Made by a program: the position numbers and the translations under genes. A DNA stretch of 64,000 nt from Ogataea parapolymorpha DL-1 (lineage: Eukaryota; Ascomycota; Pichiomycetes; Pichiales; Pichiaceae), in assembly GCF_000187245.1 (NCBI RefSeq), contig NC_027860.1:62001-126000 (forward strand). The letters are read 5' to 3'. Positions within the stretch are counted from its first letter, which is position 1, and every line of letters begins with the position of its first letter. The notes under the pieces were generated by a model. It was not told the origin of the DNA, did no database searches, and worked only from the letters and a program-made list of their open reading frames with translations. Positions 46,238-55,311 of this stretch are shown in pieces.

Positions 46238-46518
46238 CTATGCTTTCTTACCTTTTTTGGATGAACGAATTAGCACGCTGCCAATAAATGCACCGACAAA
46301 TGTGACACCAATGCATAGCAACAAAACAGGGATTTTAATAGCATATTCTCTTGGTAGAAACAAGTTCTGTAGAAAGTTGTCTGGCTCTAGGAATGGAAGC
46401 ACAAACGTCCAAACTGTGTAATAAACGAAAATTAGGGTAGCTGCCAGAAGCATTGAGAGTCCAACAGGCTTATCAAATGACTTGATTGTTAACACATAAC
46501 ATGATCGGTACTTACCAT
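46238..46518 (-). CDS. DPM2: Dolichol-phosphate mannosyltransferase subunit 2, spliced after the ATG
   Basis: The ATG codon alone (46518-46516) forms exon 1. A 35-nt intron follows, and exon 2 (46480-46238) encodes SFDKPVGLSMLLAATLIFVY and onward, 81 aa in total. Two membrane segments flank the conserved YYTVWTFVLPFLEPDN and FLPREYAIKIP loop, and a basic tail follows (RSSKKGKKA), matching human DPM2 (84 aa). The unspliced frame has no ATG before this sequence, only a GTG at 46495, which supports splicing. Dpm2 stabilises the Dpm1 catalytic subunit in the ER. S. cerevisiae lacks it, so this yeast has the multi-subunit type. Confidence 0.82.
46481..46515 (-). other. DPM2: 35-nt intron directly after the DPM2 start codon
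   Basis: Donor GTAAGT immediately after ATG, branch motif GTTAAC, acceptor AAG seven bases later. Phase 0. A later AAG would skip four codons (SFDK) and remains a possible alternative. Confidence 0.7.
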
Positions 46519-46582
46519 TTCGTTTGTCAATGTGTTGGTTTTTTTATTGATTTACTTGCCAGGTTTAAGGTGGGCTTATTTT

Positions 46583-48892
46583 TTATTTTGATATTACATC
46601 GTCGTAGCAAAGGTGCGAATCATAAACAAATGATGTGGTGGCATCCAGAGGTATCATAGAAACCAGTTTCCATGTATACTTCTCAACCTCCACTATCTCG
46701 GTTTTTCCGAAAGAAGATTTATCATAAGTGCGGCCAACAACTAGTTTCTTGTCTGTGTTGGCTATCGGTAACTTGTGCTTGAAAACAAGCTCTTGAAGGT
46801 TCTCGACAATAGCGAATTTGCTAGGGAACTCATTCAAGCCGATTTCAACAAATTCATGGATCTTGACGTAAATTGCGGATCCACGTTTGTATCGGGGTTG
46901 TATTTTGGCGTACGTCTTGCTTCCGCCAATCTTAAATTCCTCTCCGTCTAATAGAGCAGTGCCATAGTTAGTTATGCGTATATTATCCAAAACACTCTCG
47001 CTTTTCTCTGCCGACTGCAGGTATTGACTGCGTAACTTCCTGGAGCACATGATCCGTTTTCGAATCTTGGACTGCAACTTCCGATGTCCAACGTTGTGCC
47101 TGTCAAATGTCCATTTCCCAGGAGCTTTCCAATGGTCTTGTTCAACATCGTACTTGAATTCCGTAAACCATAGACAATCATGGATACTTTTCATGAGCAA
47201 ACGCCCACCAACGGAAGTCATCGTCTTGCTTTTGAGGTTCCTCACCCAAGGAAGCGACATATCCTTGGCCATGCAGTGAGTGTTTTCAATATTTTTGAGC
47301 CTTTTGAGAGTATCACAAGCGTTGAGAAGCATATGGCATGGCACGGACTGAAGTTTTTTCAGGGTTTCATGTTTGAAGCAAAGGTTTTTGAGTTTATCGA
47401 GAAGCTGCTTTATGAAATATTTGAACTCTTCTGTATGGTCAGTCAAATCATCACAGGAGTATACTTCAAGATAGGCATTAAGCTCTACCAAAAACATGGT
47501 AGATTCTGACGCTACTCCCTTGTTCTGTGCCTTAAGGCAGGTGACATAGTAAATTGCATAGAATAATTTATGTCCAATCTGCCAACTTGAACCTTTGACC
47601 TGCAAAGCGCTGCTTTTTTTCAGCAGACTGTGAACCAAATTCGGTTGTGTAAGCGAGAGGTTTTTGGTTATAGACTGTTTCAATTTGCCAAGCTCGTGCG
47701 TAAAGCCGGGGTTATCCTTTGCGAAATAAATTTGATGGATCCCTTTTGCGTAAACAGTCTCGTAGAGAAGAGCTTTCAAATCAGGAGGAAACGATTCTGG
47801 TACGTTTACGCCAGGAATTTCGGCAAATGTAGTTATCGCATTATCTATTCCCCAGGATCTTGGATCAGGTCCTTTGATGGCACTGATCATGGATGCTGTG
47901 GTAGCAAGGTCTGCACCAAGAATTGATGAAACGGTACATTTGCAAAACCCTGATTCGTCTTCTGACAGACGCACTCTTAAACCATGGTGATACAGATCAT
48001 GCAAGTCCTCAATCAAAGGAGCAAGAAAATACTGTACCTTATTTTTGGAGTCCGCACATGGATATGCAAGACATACATTTATCGACTCCTCACGTGACTT
48101 GAGTTCCTTGTAAAGATTATCGAAGGATATGGAAACAATATCATAGTCGACATTGTTCACCGTCACTTTTTGTTCAACCATAAGTGTGACAGGCAAGTTG
48201 TGTTCGTTGCCACTGTGTCTCGATGACAGTTCAATCTGAGCCCTTGAGAATGGGTTAGACATGATTGAGCCAATCAGTGGTCTCACAGAATTGTAGATTA
48301 CATAGGAGCTGTTATCTCTTTCGGAATTACAGCATGGGCACCTATTGTAGTCAGCATATTCCTTTGTAAACGCAATACAACGTTTAGGACAGATTGCCAC
48401 TTTGTAGCTAGATTTTTGTGAAGTGTTCCAGACTCGCTGGCTGGATGCACAAATTGCCCTTATCTCAATATTGTGGGACCCTGACTTTGCATTGACTTTA
48501 GAGTACAGTTGGTCGAAATTATCGTATGTCAACATCCCCGTTTGAGTGTAGAAGAAGAGCTCTCTTCTGACGAGGTCTGACAGATCGCTTTTTTCAATTA
48601 CCTCATTTAGCACCTCATTAATGTTTGTGTAGTCGATGCTAAGGGAACTGTCGAAGTTGCTGCCAGTGCTTCCCGGTCTTGAATCCTGATCCTGCGGATC
48701 CAGGAAGCTGAAATCAAAATCACCACTGGTCTCACACTCCACCAAAGTGACATCTTCAGAGTGAGGACGCGTCTGACTGATACGGAGATTGTTATTTAAA
48801 AAGAGGGTGTTCTGGGATCTGGGATCCTTGTTTTGGGCCTTGGCTGCCAAAACAGTGTTAGGATCAACTTCTTTCAAGACAGGTCTTGACAT
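46583..48892 (-). CDS. Tnp2/CACTA-transposase-like protein, probably domesticated
   Basis: 769 aa, not a normal yeast family. The arrangement resembles Tnp2 (CACTA/EnSpm) transposases. A Cys motif CPKRCIAFTKEYADYNRCPC lies at 168-187, then SVRPLIGSIMSNPFSRAQIE. A short Asp-containing segment SISFDNLYKE is at 254-263. QYFLAPLIEDLHDLYHHGLR follows at 287-306, and a GADL motif is at 326. The C-terminal ~120 residues resemble the plant Tnp2 tail that ends in a FVYDSHLCYDD-like strand. No CACTA ends, target duplications or second copy are visible, and codon use resembles the neighbours. The match is from motif memory only. Catalytic residues are not established. Confidence 0.55.
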   Translation of the reverse strand: MSRPVLKEVDPNTVLAAKAQNKDPRSQNTLFLNNNLRISQTRPHSEDVTLVECETSGDFDFSFLDPQDQDSRPGSTGSNFDSSLSIDYTNINEVLNEVIEKSDLSDLVRRELFFYTQTGMLTYDNFDQLYSKVNAKSGSHNIEIRAICASSQRVWNTSQKSSYKVAICPKRCIAFTKEYADYNRCPCCNSERDNSSYVIYNSVRPLIGSIMSNPFSRAQIELSSRHSGNEHNLPVTLMVEQKVTVNNVDYDIVSISFDNLYKELKSREESINVCLAYPCADSKNKVQYFLAPLIEDLHDLYHHGLRVRLSEDESGFCKCTVSSILGADLATTASMISAIKGPDPRSWGIDNAITTFAEIPGVNVPESFPPDLKALLYETVYAKGIHQIYFAKDNPGFTHELGKLKQSITKNLSLTQPNLVHSLLKKSSALQVKGSSWQIGHKLFYAIYYVTCLKAQNKGVASESTMFLVELNAYLEVYSCDDLTDHTEEFKYFIKQLLDKLKNLCFKHETLKKLQSVPCHMLLNACDTLKRLKNIENTHCMAKDMSLPWVRNLKSKTMTSVGGRLLMKSIHDCLWFTEFKYDVEQDHWKAPGKWTFDRHNVGHRKLQSKIRKRIMCSRKLRSQYLQSAEKSESVLDNIRITNYGTALLDGEEFKIGGSKTYAKIQPRYKRGSAIYVKIHEFVEIGLNEFPSKFAIVENLQELVFKHKLPIANTDKKLVVGRTYDKSSFGKTEIVEVEKYTWKLVSMIPLDATTSFVYDSHLCYDDVISK

Positions 48893-49188
48893 TGATATAA
48901 TTCAGATTTGTGAAGATATCATGGCTTTATTAGAGTTTATGTGAGATACGCGGTTGATTTCACAGCACCCGGTCTTTCAAGATTCTGAAACAAATAAAAG
49001 GGGTAAGAAGTAGGATCTGTGGATGGAAGTACTGTGCCACACATGGAACATGGAAAATTTCCATGTGGCGCATGGCGAGGCGAGTCGGACCGATTATAAA
49101 TTGTAGTGAAAATCTCAACCAATCACTTACATCGATATTGTTAAATAGCAAAGTCTACTAAACAATTCAATTGATCCTAACAAGTGCC

Positions 49189-49878
49189 ATGTCGCTCGCC
49201 AGAATCCCAGTCAGATCTGCACTGAATGTTTCCAGAAACTCCAGCATTGCCAAGATGTCCATTGGTGGCCTCAGAACCAAGGTCAGCCTGCCAGACTTGA
49301 AATGGGACTTCGGAGCATTGGAGCCATACATTTCTGGCCAGATCAATGAGTTGCACTACACTAAGCACCACCAGACCTACGTCAACGGTTACAACACTGC
49401 CATTGAGCAGCATGCTGAAGCCAAGGCTGCAGGTGATGTCAAGAAAACCTACGAGTTGCAACAGCACATCAAGTTCCACGGTGGAGGATACCTAAACCAC
49501 TGTCTTTTCTGGGATAACCTTGCTCCAGCTAAGCAGGGTGGAGGTGAATTGCCATCACCTGACTCTGAATTCTACAAGAAGGTCATTGAGCAATACGGCT
49601 CTTTCGACAATTTGATTGCTCTGACCAACACTAAGTTGGCCGGAATCCAGGGTTCTGGATGGGCATTCATTGTCAAGAACAGCGAGAATGGCGCCGTGGA
49701 GGTTATCCAGACCTACAACCAGGATACTGCTGCTGGTCCATACAAGCCATTAGTTGCCATCGACGCTTGGGAGCATGCCTACTACCTGCAGTACAAGAAC
49801 GTCAAGGCAGACTACTTCAAGGCTATCTGGAACGTTATTAACTGGGCTGAGGCTTCCAAGAGATTCTCAGCTGCCTAA
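49189..49878 (+). CDS. SOD2: Mitochondrial manganese superoxide dismutase
   Basis: 229 aa from ATG 49189; a TTG at 49171 opens the frame. A basic N-terminal presequence (MSLARIPVRSALNVSRNSSI) targets the matrix. Metal ligands are visible as His in NELHYTKHHQTYVN, His in GGYLNHCLFW, and Asp/His in AIDAWEHAYYLQY. It disproportionates superoxide. The upstream 296 bp before the Tnp2-like gene contain a TATA-like attataaatt. Confidence 0.95.
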   Translation: MSLARIPVRSALNVSRNSSIAKMSIGGLRTKVSLPDLKWDFGALEPYISGQINELHYTKHHQTYVNGYNTAIEQHAEAKAAGDVKKTYELQQHIKFHGGGYLNHCLFWDNLAPAKQGGGELPSPDSEFYKKVIEQYGSFDNLIALTNTKLAGIQGSGWAFIVKNSENGAVEVIQTYNQDTAAGPYKPLVAIDAWEHAYYLQYKNVKADYFKAIWNVINWAEASKRFSAA

Positions 49879-49913
49879 ATAACTTTATGGTGAATATATT
49901 CCGATTTTCTTTA

Positions 49914-50927
49914 TCAAAGAACTGCACCAAAACCAAAAGTGACTTTTATCGAGGTGATGTAGTAATTTTCAAAGTTGTTGCGCACCAACTCCTCGTCCCC
50001 GATAGGGATACCTTTGAAGCTGACAGCCATTTCTGTCTCGCCAGCTCCCTCATTGAAGGTCAATTGCAGTTCTGTGTAGTGACCTTCCTTCCAGTCCCGT
50101 AGTCTCCAAAGCATTTTAATATTCTTATTTTCTTGCAATTCTAGAATTTTACCTTGGATGTTGCCGCCAAAGAGCTGGAACTCAGTGCCCTCCTTTGGTT
50201 CAATTTGTGGAGCGGAGCGAGTCCAGGCTGCAACTCTCTCAGGAACCAAAAGAGTGAGGTATAGTTGTTCTGCCGAGGTGTTGAAGGTGGTTGAGAAATT
50301 AAGGTCAGACGTGTTGTATTTTGGCACACGAGACGAGTCGGCAGATGAAACTGCGGTAGTTGTTTTTGCCTTTTGCACGGAATTTCCTTTGTTAAACGTG
50401 GTGCTTTCCTTCACCACTGTTTTGGTCAATGTCTTTTCTTGGTTAGCCGCAGTGTAAGTGGAATTCACCTGAGACTTGTCCACTTGGATATCAGAGGCAT
50501 TCTCGCTGATCAAGTCGTTAGTGAAGGTAGACAGCTTCTTTCTAAGCTCCTCCACAAGATTTGAGCGAATCAACGAGCGAATAGAATCCTCCTCGCTAGA
50601 GCCCGTTGGCTTGTCAAAGGTGATGTCAAATTGGAAGTCATCGTGTTCAGTGTCATAGGCAAGCTCAGGGATGCTAATGGTGCCCTTCGATTTTTCCGAG
50701 TTGTCACTCTCAAAAGAAAGCTCTAGCTTCAAGTCGTATATGGAGAAAATCTTGCCCTTGCGCTGACAGACCTCCACATCTCCCTCGAGTTTCTTCAGCC
50801 CCACAACGCTGACTTTAGGGGAGGAGCCCGCAGAGGTTCCCACGAGCTTCCTCTTGCACCATTGAGCTGCCCAGTCAATGCAATTCTTGTCAACCCAGTG
50901 CCAGTTGTTAGGATTTTGAACTGCCAT
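49914..50927 (-). CDS. AHA1: Hsp90 cochaperone Aha1
   Basis: 337 aa. N-terminal Aha1_N domain starting NPNNWHWVDKNCIDWAAQW with KVSVVGLKKLEGDVEVCQRK, a Lys/Thr-rich linker (155-205), and a C-terminal AHSA1/START domain (FNTSAEQLYLTLLVPERVAA, FQLFGGNIQGKILELQENKN, FGFGAVL end). It binds the Hsp90 middle domain and stimulates its ATPase. Length matches S. cerevisiae Aha1 (350). ATG at 50927. It is convergent with SOD2 across 35 bp. Confidence 0.95.
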   Translation of the reverse strand: MAVQNPNNWHWVDKNCIDWAAQWCKRKLVGTSAGSSPKVSVVGLKKLEGDVEVCQRKGKIFSIYDLKLELSFESDNSEKSKGTISIPELAYDTEHDDFQFDITFDKPTGSSEEDSIRSLIRSNLVEELRKKLSTFTNDLISENASDIQVDKSQVNSTYTAANQEKTLTKTVVKESTTFNKGNSVQKAKTTTAVSSADSSRVPKYNTSDLNFSTTFNTSAEQLYLTLLVPERVAAWTRSAPQIEPKEGTEFQLFGGNIQGKILELQENKNIKMLWRLRDWKEGHYTELQLTFNEGAGETEMAVSFKGIPIGDEELVRNNFENYYITSIKVTFGFGAVL

Positions 50928-51113
50928 ACTAAAAGAAAAATCGAGAATAATTTACTGCTGAATCAAATATTTTTAAGCTCTAAATCCCCGGATGCGCACA
51001 GCCAGGAATTGCAGATAAAAGTGAATAGATTGATTATTTATATAAACCAAAAAAGAGTATACTCTCAGAGCATCTTATTTTTCATTGGCCATTGACGAGT
51101 CCAAACACTCTAT

Positions 51114-52613
51114 TCAGTCTTCCAGAGCCAGGTTCACATGAATGGCTTTGTGGGTGGTGTAAAGATCAAGAGCGTAGGTGCCCAGTTCCCTTCCGATACC
51201 ACTCATTTTAACACCACCGAAAGGAACGTGTATGTCTGAGTCACCGTTCGAGTTGATAAACACCATACCGGCTTGGAGCTTGTTGGCCACTTTGTGAGCC
51301 TTAGTGATATTGTTGGTGAACAGAGCAGCCGCAAGACCATACGTGGTGTTATTGGCTCTCTTGATAACCTCTGCTGTGTCCTTGAACTTCGTGATGGCAA
51401 CGACAGGACCAAAGATTTCCTCTTTGCAAATAGTCATGTCATCTGTACAGTCAGCAAAAATAAATGGGTCACAGAAGTATCCCTCTCCTTCGTGGAACTT
51501 TCCTGTTAGAAGCTTGGCTCCCTCTTTTTGGCCAATTTCCACATATTTCTTCACCTTTTCGTATTGCAGAGATGACACGAGAGGGCCAATCGTGCAGCCT
51601 TTCTCAAATGGTTGGCTGACCTTGGAGTTTTCCTTGGTGAACTTGACAAACTTCTCCAAAAACTCGTCATAGATAGACTCCTCGATAAAGAATCTGGAGG
51701 TGGAAGTGCAAACCTCTCCCTTGTTATAGAAGATACCACTGAATCCCCACTCAATAGCCTTGTCCAGATCTGAATCTGCGAACACAATGTAGGGCGATTT
51801 TCCTCCACATTCCAGGGTGACGTTTTTAAGGTTGGATTTGGCAGCAGCTTCCATAATCTTCTGACCTGTAGCAGTCGATCCAGTGAAGGCAACCTTGCTG
51901 ATATCTGGGTGGGAAGCCAAGTGGTTTCCGGCATCTTTGCCGTATCCAGAAACAATATTCACAACACCTTTTGGAAGACCTGCCTCCAAAACAATTTTAC
52001 CCAGGTGCAAAGCTGATAGCGGAGTGATCTCCGAGGTTTTCAACACCACGGTGTTGCCAGTAGCAAGCGCAGGAGCAATTTTCCATGCCATCATCATGAA
52101 TGGGAAGTTCCATGGAATGATTGAGGCCACTGCCCCCAATGGAGTTGGGTCAGTAAAGCACATTTTATTTTTTCCAAGAACCTCAGCACCAATGAACTGG
52201 CCGTGAATCTTGTCAGCAAACCCAGCGTAGTATTTGAACACCTCGTAAGCCTCAACGATATCACCAGCCAGAGCTTCGGCCTCGTATGGCTTACCGTTGT
52301 CGTAGGACTCAATAGAGGCCAGCAGCTCGGCATCCCTCTTGATGATCTCTGCGATCTTGTAGATATAGTCACCTCTCTCAGAGCCGGTGAGGCCGGTCCA
52401 AGACTCATTCTCAAACGCTTCAACCGCAGCCGCAACAGCTGCATCGACGTCCTTCTCACTGGCTGCGTAGACCGCAGTAATCTTCTTACCAGTGGAAGGA
52501 TCGATGGCGTCGATGGTGGAATCGGTTTTCACCCATTCGTTGTTTATGAACAGGCCCAATGGCTGCTCAATGGATTTGCCGTTTGGTGTGGTGATCTTCT
52601 CGAATAATGACAT
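51114..52613 (-). CDS. Cytosolic aldehyde dehydrogenase
   Basis: 499 aa from ATG 52613. ALDH family signatures are PWNFPFMMMAWKIAPALATG, the LECGGKSP motif with the catalytic Glu, and NKGEVCTSTSR with the catalytic Cys (~300). There is no mitochondrial presequence, so it is nearest the Ald6/Ald2-3 cytosolic type. It oxidises acetaldehyde to acetate with NAD(P)+. An AGGGG stress-type element and a TATATA box (52648-52654) lie upstream. Exact cofactor and paralogue are not resolved. Confidence 0.9.
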   Translation of the reverse strand: MSLFEKITTPNGKSIEQPLGLFINNEWVKTDSTIDAIDPSTGKKITAVYAASEKDVDAAVAAAVEAFENESWTGLTGSERGDYIYKIAEIIKRDAELLASIESYDNGKPYEAEALAGDIVEAYEVFKYYAGFADKIHGQFIGAEVLGKNKMCFTDPTPLGAVASIIPWNFPFMMMAWKIAPALATGNTVVLKTSEITPLSALHLGKIVLEAGLPKGVVNIVSGYGKDAGNHLASHPDISKVAFTGSTATGQKIMEAAAKSNLKNVTLECGGKSPYIVFADSDLDKAIEWGFSGIFYNKGEVCTSTSRFFIEESIYDEFLEKFVKFTKENSKVSQPFEKGCTIGPLVSSLQYEKVKKYVEIGQKEGAKLLTGKFHEGEGYFCDPFIFADCTDDMTICKEEIFGPVVAITKFKDTAEVIKRANNTTYGLAAALFTNNITKAHKVANKLQAGMVFINSNGDSDIHVPFGGVKMSGIGRELGTYALDLYTTHKAIHVNLALED

Positions 52614-53092
52614 TTGTAATGGCAAAAATATTAGGGGACGCGGGACCTTATATACGGCTCAGATAACAACTTCTGCATTAGGAATCTTTCCCGGCCATTA
52701 TTTTTTATCTTAGCGGAAACGGGTACGGTGGGGCGTGTCACTTACCAAAAGTTTTCAGTGCTCGGTGCACAGGTGTATAACTAGGGGTGCGCAACCAAGG
52801 GGTGTCGGTTACAAAAACGGGTTGCGCCAAGCACCTAGCGGGGAATGGCCTGAGAAACTCCTCAGCTATCGAGCTCCAAAGCCGGCAACCACCACGATCC
52901 ACAAAACATATCTGCACAAAACCCACTTGAGGCTGCATCATCTGTCAATTTCGCTTGAGAGGAAAGAGTTACCCTGATATGCCCGGAGTTTGGCAAGCTG
53001 TCTATATCATATATAAATGCTGAAAGTTTTTATTTACCGAGCCCGAGGCTCAGTTGTTTGTATATCTTGTTCGTGTCTTTCAACAATAAGAA

Positions 53093-53188
53093 ATGACTTC
53101 AGATCTTATTATTTTGGCAAGCGCACAGTCGGAGGCGTCTGAGCAGAGCTGGATTGGACATCTTATGCTATTGTGCAGAGCAATATGA
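53093..53188 (+). CDS. Candidate 31-codon ORF behind a promoter-like sequence
   Basis: ATG in a yeast-like context (caacaataagaaATGact), 75 bp after TATATAAA. The peptide MTSDLIILASAQSEASEQSW onward matches nothing I know. It could be a remnant, an upstream ORF of phospholipase B, or noise. Confidence 0.25.
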   Translation: MTSDLIILASAQSEASEQSWIGHLMLLCRAI

Positions 53189-53272
53189 ACCGTTCCCACT
53201 ACTCCTACTCTCAAGCCCCTGTTACTTAAAATTCGGGCATCAACGACGTCGGTGGCTTTGATTTGAGGTGCA

Positions 53273-53280
53273 TATAAATA
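53273..53280 (+). promoter_or_regulatory. TATA box of the phospholipase B gene
   Basis: TATAAATA, 30 bp before the ATG at 53311. Confidence 0.55.
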
Positions 53281-53310
53281 TTTTTTAGTTTAGCACAGCT
53301 GAAATTAGTT

Positions 53311-55248
53311 ATGCATTTCTCTATCCTCCTCTTCTTGAGCTTGGCAAACGCGTGGTCGCCCACCAACTCCTATGCCCCAGGAGAGGTTGAGTGTCCATCC
53401 TATCTAAACGAGTCGGAATACAACACGAATGACAGAAGAGGATTTATACGTGCTGCCAATAGCCTAAGCGAGAAGGAGCAAGATTGGCTCGCAGGAAGAG
53501 AAAACATTACAAACGACAATCTCAGATGGTTTCTGAACCTCGCAAACATGACGGATTTCGATACTGACGACTTCATGGATCAGCTTGCCGAAGAAAGCGA
53601 ACATAACGACACTATTCTGGCTACCCCCAGAATTGGACTTGCTTTCAGCGGAGGAGGCTACCGTGCGATGCTTGGTGCGGCCGGCCAAATCTCCGGTCTT
53701 GATAACCGTACCGACGGCTGCTATGAGCATGGTCTGCCTATTTTATCGGCCGTTACTTACATTGCGGGTCTTTCCGGAGGTTCCTGGTTTTTGTCTACTT
53801 TGGCCTTCAACAATTGGACCTCCGCTCAGGACATTCTGGACCAAACTGGACAGGACAACGCCACCTGGGACCTTACAGACTCCATCTTGTCTGATGGTGG
53901 ATTGTTCCATACGCTTGGATATTGGAATAGTATCAGTGACGACGTTCAGGCCAAAGAGGATGCGGGCTTCGATATCACTCTGACAGATCCCTGGGGAAGA
54001 GCACTGTCTCACCAGTTCTTCCCCACGCTCGAAGACTATGGTGCCTCGATGACCTTCAGTTCTATAAGAGATTTCCCCGTGTTTAAGAATTACGAGATGC
54101 CATTCCCAATTGTCGTCGCCGATGGACGAGCCCCGGGTACTGAGATTATCAGTTCAAACTCCACTGTTTTCGAAATTACACCATTTGAGATGGGCTCTTG
54201 GGACCCTTCTCTTTACACCTTTGCCGACCTCAAGTACATTGGAACGAATGTTACCAACGGAAAACCCGTCAACTCGTGCATTGGCGGATTCGACAACACC
54301 GGCTACATTTTCGGAACATCGTCGTCACTCTTCAATGAGGTGTTGCTGGAGCTCAATAGCAGTTCGACCTCCAGCTTTTTGGCCTCCTTGTTTGAAGACT
54401 TTTTGGACCACATCGGGTTTGACGAGAACGACATCGCTGCCTATAGGCCTAATCCATTCTACAAATCTGAGTGGGCAGCCCTGGACTCGATCGTCAGCGC
54501 TGAGACGCTAGATCTCGTCGATGGTGGCGAGGATTACCAAAACATTCCTTTGAATCCACTGTTGCAACCAGAAAGACAAGTTGATGCCGTTTTTGCATTC
54601 GACAACTCCTATGACACCGATACCCATTGGCCTAACGGAACATCGCTCGTTTATACCTATCAGCGTCAATTCGGATCGCAGGCAAACCATACGGCCTTCC
54701 CCTACGTTCCGGACCAGGCAACGTTTTTGAATCAGAACTTGACAGCCAAGCCAGCGTTCTTTGGCTGCTATGCTTCCAACTTGACAGATCTCATGGACGA
54801 ACTTGAAACTGACTACGTTCCGCCATTAATTATTTACATTGCCAACAGACCTTACTCCTACTATACCAACACATCCACTTACCAGATGTCGTACACGGAC
54901 GACGAAAAAATAGGCTTCTTCCAGAACGGTTTTGAAGTGACTACTAGAAATAACCTCACCATCGACGAGGAATTCCGCGCATGCATTGGATGTGCAGTCT
55001 TGCAGCGTTCCAGAGAGAGGCTCGGCTACTCTTTGGGGGACCAATGCCAAAGATGTTTCGATACTTACTGTTGGGACGGAACTATTGACACCAATGAGGC
55101 CACTATCGGCGTCAACTTCACGGACAGTGGTCTTACTTCTCAATCGGATGAGACAAACGCCACAAGCGGCTCCGTCAGATTAGGCACTGATTATTTCACT
55201 GCCAAGTTTGTCGTAATGGCTTCGGTTCTCTGTCTGGTTTTATTCTAG
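53311..55248 (+). CDS. PLB1: GPI-anchored phospholipase B (lysophospholipase)
   Basis: 645 aa (S. cerevisiae Plb1 664). Signal peptide MHFSILLFLSLANAWSPT. The catalytic core holds GLAFSGGGYRAMLGAAGQIS (oxyanion) and GLSGGSWFLSTL with the Ser nucleophile near residue 155. The later DGGEDYQNIPLNPLLQPER carries the catalytic Asp. There are about 20 N-glycosylation sequons and a C-terminal hydrophobic GPI signal (FTAKFVVMASVLCLVLF). It removes both acyl chains from phospholipids at the cell surface. The symbol is a family symbol; PLB1, PLB2 and PLB3 cannot be separated. Confidence 0.93.
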   Translation: MHFSILLFLSLANAWSPTNSYAPGEVECPSYLNESEYNTNDRRGFIRAANSLSEKEQDWLAGRENITNDNLRWFLNLANMTDFDTDDFMDQLAEESEHNDTILATPRIGLAFSGGGYRAMLGAAGQISGLDNRTDGCYEHGLPILSAVTYIAGLSGGSWFLSTLAFNNWTSAQDILDQTGQDNATWDLTDSILSDGGLFHTLGYWNSISDDVQAKEDAGFDITLTDPWGRALSHQFFPTLEDYGASMTFSSIRDFPVFKNYEMPFPIVVADGRAPGTEIISSNSTVFEITPFEMGSWDPSLYTFADLKYIGTNVTNGKPVNSCIGGFDNTGYIFGTSSSLFNEVLLELNSSSTSSFLASLFEDFLDHIGFDENDIAAYRPNPFYKSEWAALDSIVSAETLDLVDGGEDYQNIPLNPLLQPERQVDAVFAFDNSYDTDTHWPNGTSLVYTYQRQFGSQANHTAFPYVPDQATFLNQNLTAKPAFFGCYASNLTDLMDELETDYVPPLIIYIANRPYSYYTNTSTYQMSYTDDEKIGFFQNGFEVTTRNNLTIDEEFRACIGCAVLQRSRERLGYSLGDQCQRCFDTYCWDGTIDTNEATIGVNFTDSGLTSQSDETNATSGSVRLGTDYFTAKFVVMASVLCLVLF

Positions 55249-55311
55249 AGGGAGACGATCGACGCGAAAAAAATATTTACTAAAAAATTATATTTGTACT
55301 ATTACTATTAT

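Larger units (their letters stand above)
52614..53310. other. Region between the aldehyde dehydrogenase and phospholipase B genes
   Basis: 697 bp with AGGGG stress-element cores at 52633-52637, 52783-52787 and 52798-52802. It also has a TATATAAA element at 53010-53017, a short ORF at 53093-53188, and the phospholipase B TATA box at 53273-53280. Confidence 0.55.

Noticed and set aside
46583..49150. CACTA-type terminal inverted repeats around the Tnp2-like gene
   Set aside because: No CACTA/TAGTG ends or target-site duplication found by eye within a few hundred bases on either side.
48937..49151. Short minus-strand ORFs between the Tnp2-like gene and SOD2, with a GTAAGT upstream
   Set aside because: No ATG precedes the GTAAGT in frame, no YTAAC branch follows, and the sequence overlaps the SOD2 promoter.
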